NCBI GenBank assembly: GCA_005406025.1
Contig: BGZK01000004.1
Coordinates: forward strand, 868,001-932,000
DNA: 64,000 bases
Source: Eumeta japonica
Taxonomy: Eukaryota; Arthropoda; Insecta; Lepidoptera; Psychidae
Direction: 5' to 3'
Shown: piece by piece, positions 57,900 through 64,000 of the stretch
How positions within the stretch are numbered: the first letter of the stretch is position 1
Layout: every line of letters starts with the position of its first letter
Notes under the pieces: model-generated
What the model saw: the letters and a program-made list of their open reading frames with translations, nothing else
Told to the model about the DNA's origin: nothing
Database searches by the model: none
Translations under genes and position numbers: made by a program

Positions 57900-58580
57900 T
57901 TGTACCTTAACTCATAGATTTAAAAAATGAATTAAAAAGATGAGAGCTTAAATGTATATTTGAATTGTAGGTAGTACCTATCTGTTGTATTAAAATCCAA
58001 TCCATCCGAACTATAGTTACTACCTAGCTCGGTGATTAGATTGTTACTATTCAAAAATTGTACATTGGAAATATTTAAAGAAACCTTGTTAGGTTATGGA
58101 AATTACGAAATTAAAATGTTTAAGGTTATTTAGAAGAAAATAATTTTCAATAGATTTAGTTTTGAAAATACTGCAACACTTTAGTTGATTTCAATTTTTA
58201 AAAAGATCTGGAATGAATCAAATTTTTCGTACTGTCTGAACTTAACTAATATGTAGATTTATTATACGAAAATAAAACTTTTATCAAATATTTATTTTCA
58301 TGCATATCTTTCTATTGAATGAGGTTTGCGGCATTAGAACTACTTACCCAGAGGATTTATTATATATTTTATACATTTTTAAAATTGATTACTTAATTAT
58401 TTATAAGGTTGTATATGAAATACATTTTAAAGGAAACGTTAAATTTATCAGTACTCACGATGATCAAAGAAATTTGTAATTTTATTTTAAACTAAGAATA
58501 TTAATTTTAAATTGATTTGTTGTAGATTTAGGCAATATTGTTTTGAATAAAAGGCAGAGATATGCACATATACATAAGAC
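57900..58580. other. AT-rich stretch, nothing recognised
   Basis: AT-rich DNA flanking the hAT insertion. No gene was seen. Confidence 0.5.
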
Positions 58581-58899
58581 ACCAAACCAGTGGCGAGGGG
58601 TGAGAAAAATATAAAGGGAAGCCGAACCTTAAAAAATTGTCAACATTAAACATTATTAATAAAAATATAACTATTACTACCGAGCTCCGTAACGCCCTCT
58701 GGTATAACGCGGAGATATTTCATTCGCCACTTTTGGCATACTTGAAGTCAACGATAGAATACAAACGGAAGACTTCGAGCATGCATAAAAGCAGCTTTGA
58801 AAAAAGCTAATGAAGTAGTTTCCTTTAGTCGAATTTATAGCAGCGCAGTGGATAAATGAATTAAATGAGATAAAAAAGCTATTTAAATTCTAGTGGTAA

Positions 58900-60060
58900 T
58901 CTACGATTTTTCTTGAGGAAATGAGCTAATACCAAGTCATAAAAATTTGGCTTACTTTTGATTTGCAACAGTAAATGTTTTTCTATAGATAACAACGCGA
59001 GATCTGAAAGCCTTTGTCCTGTCTGGCTATTCCTGAGGTACGTATGAATGCGTTTGAGAGCTGAAAAGATCGTTCCGCGGCCGCAATTGTTTCAGAAGGG
59101 TTAAACAGATATTACTTGCTTAAAATTTGAGGAAATGTATTTTTAAGATATCTTTTTGTAAATGCAAAAATAACTCGTACATATCTAATCCTTTAAGCGA
59201 GGGAGACGAATATAATACTTTTAACTCATTTTTTAATGCATTTATGTCAAAAATTCGAGGAAATAATAAATTTAAATTATTTAGTTTATCCTCAGGAAAT
59301 TTACGTTCGAATAAATCATATTTCGACTTACTTAGTAAATCTAAAAATGACAAATTGCTTAATGAACTATATCTGGTTTGAATTTGATTTTTAACATTAT
59401 CTACAATTTCGATGAAAATACGTTTATACTCGCGTTTTAAGTCTGATTCTGAGCTAAATAGACGTCGGCGTCTTCGTGGAGGCTCACTTATATCAGTGAC
59501 ACTGTCGTAAATTTCGTCAAACTTATTAATGAAATTACTCTCAAACCAATTTAATAGCGATCGAACTTCGCGAATAACGACGTCTATATCACTCTGTTTA
59601 TTTTGTAGTAAAGCGAAAGTAATATCTGTTCTTGCACATAATTCAGCTAAAGTATGCAAAAAAAAGCAAAATTCCCCATCTTCTAATGTCATTAACAAAC
59701 TTTCTGATATGGCAATTGATTCAGAATCCCAAACCATCGGATTTTCTATAATTATATTAAATGTTTGTATTATGTCGGATCTACAGTTACAAATGACATT
59801 AATAATACGAGAATGATACTGCCATCGAGTTTCTGCGACACCAGGCAAACGAAGATCTGACGTTAATTTTAAAAGACCCGAACGTTTAGTAGATTTATTA
59901 AAAAATTTTATTATGCAATTGATGTGGCCGAAAAATTGTTTTAACTCTGGAATATTTTCTAAAGATCGAGATAACACTAAGTTAAGTACGTGAGCATAGC
60001 AAGGAATAAAGACAGCCATTGGACATTGTAATTTAATTTTTGTTTGTACGCCGCCCTATA
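58900..60060 (-). pseudogene. hAT transposase C-terminal remnant (ZMYM1/P52rIPK-like)
   Basis: The minus-strand frame opens in GGVQTKIKLQCPMAVFIPCY (60.0-60.06 kb) and runs on as a 299-codon frame with AHVLNLVLSRS, FFNKSTKRSGLL and LPGVAETRWQYHSR, a pattern I know from the DUF4371/ZMYM1-like hAT group. It ends at 59120. A further piece at 58.9-59.09 kb encodes the hATC dimerisation domain: ERSF, one-base frameshift, then SALKRIHTYLRNSQTGQRLS and LALLSIEKHLL. The N-terminal DNA-binding and first catalytic part is missing, with a sharp break before GGVQTKIK near 60060. The long intact frame suggests a fairly young copy. Confidence 0.85.
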
Positions 60061-60570
60061 CTTCTATACATACTTAATTCGACACGGGAATGATGCTATA
60101 TGCAAAACCGTTTTTTATTCGGGTATAATCGGAAATCTCCGCTGATCGAAACGCATTATTATTTACATAATGATGTATAACACAAGAAGTCGCAACCGAA
60201 TATAACACCTAAGACTTCACGTTAAAGGTGAAATTATGTTACACGAATTACAATTGCGTCATTTCGTAGTCGAAATGAAACTCGCGACAAGCCGAGTTAT
60301 TCTCCCGCTGTCCCGCGGCTTGCGACGGCCAAGCTCGCGGGCTGTGGCCCGCCATAACGCTATAATACAACCGAATATGGAAGACTCAACATTTCACATT
60401 GATTACGACGATAGCGAACATTCTGAATTTGGTCGTATAAATAACTCGGTTGCTTTCGAGTTATTTGAAGTGTTTTTTTATATAGGGCTTACGTTACTAA
60501 CGTAAGAAGGCTGGATATTATTTACAATAATTATTGAAAATTAAAAATAATTTTAAGTGTCTGTATACTA
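60060..60570. other. Non-transposase filler within the hAT
   Basis: This GC-richer segment carries an 89-codon plus-strand frame (60236-60505) of unknown identity, with MEDSTFHIDYDDSEHSEFGR near its end. It may be 5' noncoding hAT DNA, the start of the transposase lineage read in another frame, or captured sequence. I do not recognise it. Confidence 0.3.
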
Positions 60571-60844
60571 AAAAGCAATAATTTATTTATTTATGAATTA
60601 TGCATATTAAATATTTTATGAAAGGGAAGCCGATAAGAATCGAGTTCTTAGAAGCCGTCGCCACTGCACCAAACAAATAGCAACATATGCGAAGCATTTG
60701 CGCCACGAGTATGCCACGCAACTTTTGAGGGCTGTGATTGGTATAAAACAATTAGACCATGACCAGCCTATAATACAATAAAATAATAAAACAATTTAGT
60801 TCTTACCTCTGAATATCAGACCCCATACTGTTAACATTCATTTC

Positions 60845-61880
60845 ACATTCGGCTGAATACGAGGGCTGCTATTTATATGTTCTGAATACCAAAAAGAAAC
60901 AATCATCTATAATTTAATACGGTTGTATTGCTTTTTAAAATATTCGCCAAGATGTTAATGCACTTTTGCATCCATTGAAACCAATTTTTATAGCACTTTT
61001 TCCACTCTGACTGAGGTATCTCCAAAACGTGCATTTTGTGCACATCAACGGCCTCTTTGCGGCTTGAAAAACGTTAAACTCGTCATTTATTCGTCATGCT
61101 TAGGAATAAATAGAAACTTTGGGCGCCAAAGCGGAGACCTGTCAATTCACTATTTTGACCTTCCTAAAATTGAGTTGTTTCGGCCGACGTATGACAATTA
61201 TTCTTCATGATGAAGAATAATTCTGGGTTGTCGGTTGTTCTTTCTTATTTCTTCAAAGACTTCTGGCAAACAAATGGTCGTGTACCATTTCGAATTAACC
61301 GTTTTACGATTCTGTAGCAGCACTATTACCAAATGTCCATTATACAAAAAAAACAGGCAACCATTTGCTACAAAGTGCTTTTGGCACCAATCACTTTTGT
61401 TGGGTTCGGCTGATTTTGGAATACCCTCACCGTTAACTGTTGTTTAGTCTCGAGGTAATACATATAGATCCATGATTCATCGCCTGTGTGTATAATATGA
61501 ACAGCTTTTGATGCACCATGATTGTATTTTTTTTGTACCAATCGATATGAGCCTGTTTTTAATCAATGCTCAAATTTTAGGGACTCCAACGCGAACAAAT
61601 TTTTTTACAGTCTTTTCATGTAATGTCTTAAGTATACTCTTCATACTTATGCCCAAGGACGCCTTTATCTTGCGATGTGTAACCTGACGATCTTGCATTA
61701 TTAGTTTCAGCATAGCATCGATATTTTATTGTACATCAACCGATTTAGAGCTAACTTCTTTAAATTCGCAGTCGAAGTGAGTTGATCGATGCACCGTTTT
61801 TGAGTTAGCTCACACCGAAAATCGTACTATATCCAAACAAAATCACTAGTTGAATCCATGATAATAAAGACACGCAATTT
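60845..61880 (-). pseudogene. mariner (DD34D-type) transposase relic
   Basis: The minus strand reads GDESWIYMYYLETKQQLTVR then VFQNQPNPTKVI (61.37-61.48 kb; the first catalytic Asp lies in GDESW). It continues with a degraded VKRLIRNGTRPFVCQ area, IILHH (61.2 kb, second Asp block, damaged by a foldback at 61196-61222) and FQAAKRPLMC...RYLSQSGKSAIKIGFNGCKS (60.97-61.07 kb, the C-terminal SEW..CF..WF.R..KCI region). It is strongly decayed. Terminal repeats were not found, so the limits are approximate. It sits about 180 bp from the hAT. Confidence 0.75.
61196..61222. repeat. 13-bp foldback palindrome in the mariner relic
   Basis: AATTATTCTTCAT, one G, then its exact complement. It overlaps the coding position of the second catalytic aspartate. 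Confidence 0.85.
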
Positions 61881-62275
61881 TTAAAATGACGCCTCAATGG
61901 CTCAACATTGTGGCGTGTATATATATATATTACAATAAAATGAAAATAAAAATTTCAAACTAGAGATATCTCTGTCCGATCATTTGAAGGCAGCACTAAC
62001 ATTCGCATATAGGTGCTGGAAACTAAAACTCGGTCGCTGTGAATCCTGAGTCTGTTCATTACAAATTTCTGGTCTCATCGAGCCGAATTCATCTACAAAT
62101 AGGATAGAATAGTGAATATGCTTATAGTCAGATCCTAGGGGATAAATAGTTATAAAAGAATTTAAGGAAAGAAGATAAAGTCATAGAACATCCGTTTCAT
62201 GATGATACCGCTCTGCAAACGTCATTGGAGGCGATACTGTTTCCCGTTAAAATTTAACAGTCAAAGCAAACGTCG

Positions 62276-63000
62276 CACGCCATGTCATCGAAGTCAGACT
62301 GCACGTACTGGTTTACGAAAGAACGGGAAGAGAGCGCAAAATTAATATTAGAAGTAGCTTTGGCGTCCACGGAGACCATAGAAGCCAAGGAATCTGAAGA
62401 GGACGAAGACAGAGCCCCTGAAAAGTGTTCGGAAGTGATACATCAGCGCATCGCATCGTCGTTATAAAATCAGGATAAAGACGAAGGAGCCCGAAGTCAC
62501 CGCACCGATTAGACAATTATATACAAAAGTAGAATCGTTGTCTGCCGTCGCTGAGTTATCACGCATAAAAGAACTCACAGCTGAGTACAGCTAAGGCGCT
62601 TTCATGAGGCCCGGCACTCTGTCGTTGACGACACGTAGACCGATGACGACACAGCGAATACCGAATAATGAACAATCGAAACGAATAAATAGTTTGGAAT
62701 TAGCTTCTGTGATTGCACTTGCCGCTGATACTATATAGCCACAGACAGTGAAATGTGGCTACAGGCGAATCACCTATGTTTCCCGGATGGAATTATGAAT
62801 GGTTCACTTTAAAATCAGGGTAAAATGAGACTGCATATTATTCCATCGATGTCGAAAATATAGCTCGTATTCCAGTTTTGTATAGCAAACTCCAAACCCT
62901 ATGACATTATATAAACATTAGAAATGAGGCGTGACCGCTTCTATTCTATAGCACTCGCTGAGTTAGATCAGCTTCAAAATTTATAATGTTTAACAGATTC
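62276..63000 (+). pseudogene. Unrecognised decayed coding region, part 1
   Basis: A 61-codon frame starts at 62282 (MSSKSDCTYWFTKEREESAK, then an acidic ESEEDEDRAPEKC stretch) and stops at 62465. A one-base shift gives KIRIKTKEPEVTAPIRQLYT then KVESLSAVAELSRIKEL, a stop, and RPGTLSLTTRRPMTTQR to SLELASVIALAADTI. Another shift gives GESPMFPGWNYEWFTLKSG, a stop, then ETAYYSIDVENIARIPVLYS. The amino-acid composition is protein-like and differs from chance frames nearby. I recognise no family. It could be a retired host gene, an unfamiliar transposon gene or old captured DNA. Confidence 0.35.
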
Positions 63001-63520
63001 TTCTAAAGGTATTTGCATTTTTCCAAATAAAATAAAAAAAACTTGAAAAGTTTCAACTGTAAGAATTCTTGAACACTCTTATTATCTGTATAATTCCGAA
63101 GTGATGAGAGCGGTAGCCAAAACACTCATACTGATGCTGCAATATGATTTTATTACTGAAAATTCAAGTAGCGTAGGCCATCTACTGAAATTTCAACATC
63201 TTTTTATTTAAAACGATTTTTTTTTCATTTACAATTTTAATCGAACATACTGCCAACCGCTGCGGAAATTCGCGCCTCCTGAGTAAATTTATTTTAAAGA
63301 CGCATCGAATAGAAATCGAACACAGCGAGCGCATAGTACCGATACATAGCTAAACAACTATGGCCGTGTTACCATATTACTATAGATGTTTAGTTTATAA
63401 ATCATCGATACATAAATGCGAGCCGAAGAAGTGCAACATAAATAGATGCAAGCGCATTCATAACTCCCTATTCCACCACACGCGCCCGAGCAAAAAAAGA
63501 AAGTAAGGACCCTTAAATAG

Positions 63521-63965
63521 TTACATCGACCGGCTCTTGTAACCAAACATACCTATTTGGAGATACTATCAATCCAAGTTTTTGGTCCAAAGGGCTACAT
63601 CAATAGTTATGCATTTCCAGATGAGGGATCCACGATCACCATAGTTGATATAACCAACATAGCTGAAAAAATAGACGGAAAGCATCCCATCGATCCGTTA
63701 TATTGTTATTAACACGTTCGCAGATATCACTATCGACGTCGAGTTCTCACATCAAGTCACATTACATCTTCAAGGTCAATCTGAAACTTTCGATATCAAA
63801 ACCCAAACCGTGCACTGGTTCGTCCTGCTACCACAAATTATAGAAAAGGACGACATCGATAGCTGTATTCACTTGAAAAACATTTTAACGAACAAAAAGC
63901 GGATCTATGGATCAGTCCGTCATCTCGCTCACAAGGTTAGGGTAGGTTCTTCATGGCTCAAGTAA
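63521..63965 (+). pseudogene. Unrecognised decayed coding region, part 2
   Basis: One open frame runs 63521-63712 (includes IQVFGPKGYINSYAFPDEGS, then TITIVDITNIAEKIDGKHP). A one-base shift continues it from 63711 to a stop at 63963-63965 (NTFADITIDVEFSHQVTLHL, ETFDIKTQTVHWFVLLPQII, KRIYGSVRHLAHKVRVGSSW). Joined length is about 145 residues, and alternating hydrophobic residues suggest beta strands. A single frameshift separates the halves. No family is recognised. It lies at the window edge, so context to the right is unseen. Confidence 0.4.
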
Positions 63966-64000
63966 CAGAATATCGAAGAAAAAACAGGTACATTAAGCTC

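Larger units (their letters stand above)
58588..60666 (-). mobile_element. Internally deleted hAT transposon with 8-bp TSD
   Basis: The left terminus CAGTGGCGAGGGG at 58588 and right terminus CCGTCGCCACTG ending at 60666 are inverted repeats (CAGTGGCGA, then one mismatch, then GG). Identical 8-bp flanks CACCAAAC at 58580-58587 and 60667-60674 are the target-site duplication expected of hAT. Length is 2079 bp. Its transposase remnant lies on the minus strand. The 60.06-60.57 kb part holds no recognisable transposase sequence. Confidence 0.9.

Noticed and set aside
60236..60505. 89-codon plus-strand frame inside the hAT as a cargo gene
   Set aside because: No recognised domain, opposite strand to the transposase; may be untranslated transposon DNA.
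61880..62010. Right terminal repeat of the mariner near 61.9-62.0 kb
   Set aside because: I could not align it to the left edge near 60.85 kb, so the ends are left undefined.

Overview
The window reads as an AT-rich insect nuclear genome segment, most likely from a moth or butterfly. The inference rests on the mobile-element families: Helitrons with a 3' hairpin followed by CTAG, a tRNA-derived SINE with a GTTCGATTCCC box B, the repeat carrying GTCTGTCTGTC tracts, and an RTE-like LINE whose 3' end I know from lepidopteran sequence. No intact host protein-coding gene could be supported. The window looks like an intergenic desert or a very large intron, built of decayed transposons separated by AT-rich DNA and a dozen short GC-richer islands that may be conserved regulatory DNA.

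Layout. 1-13 kb: SINE and interspersed-repeat copies, LINE 3' tails, one Helitron 3' end and GC islands. 13.3-16.3 kb: a LINE on the + strand split by a second LINE on the - strand. 17-18.2 kb: two more LINE fragments. 18.7-25.6 kb: SINEs, interspersed repeats and a long (TA)n. 26.2-28.0 kb: a Helitron apparently split by a mariner relic. 28.5-29.1 kb: a long inverted repeat. 33.4-34.0 kb: a second copy of that Helitron family. 35,039-39,300: an internally deleted Helitron that keeps Rep and helicase remnants. 45-56 kb: interspersed repeats and two bodies of the RTE-like LINE. 58,588-60,666: an internally deleted hAT with an 8-bp target duplication. 60.8-61.9 kb: a second mariner relic. 62.3-64 kb: an unrecognised decayed coding region.

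The most striking signal lies in the 4.3-kb Helitron. Directly upstream of its Rep start codon are two tandem promoter modules, each with a heat-shock element (alternating nGAAn/nTTCn pentamers), a TATA box and a TCAGT initiator at near-canonical spacing. Behind them is a 79-bp minisatellite in which each unit carries eleven in-phase heat-shock pentamers. I infer that the transposon was, or descends from, a heat-inducible element and could spread HSF binding sites.

A second theme is a set of perfect or near-perfect foldback palindromes (arms about 10-35 bp, spacers 0-7 bp). In two cases, one in the Helitron Rep and one in a LINE reverse transcriptase, the conserved reading shows that one arm is a newly inserted inverted copy of its neighbour. 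This is the expected footprint of replication template switching.
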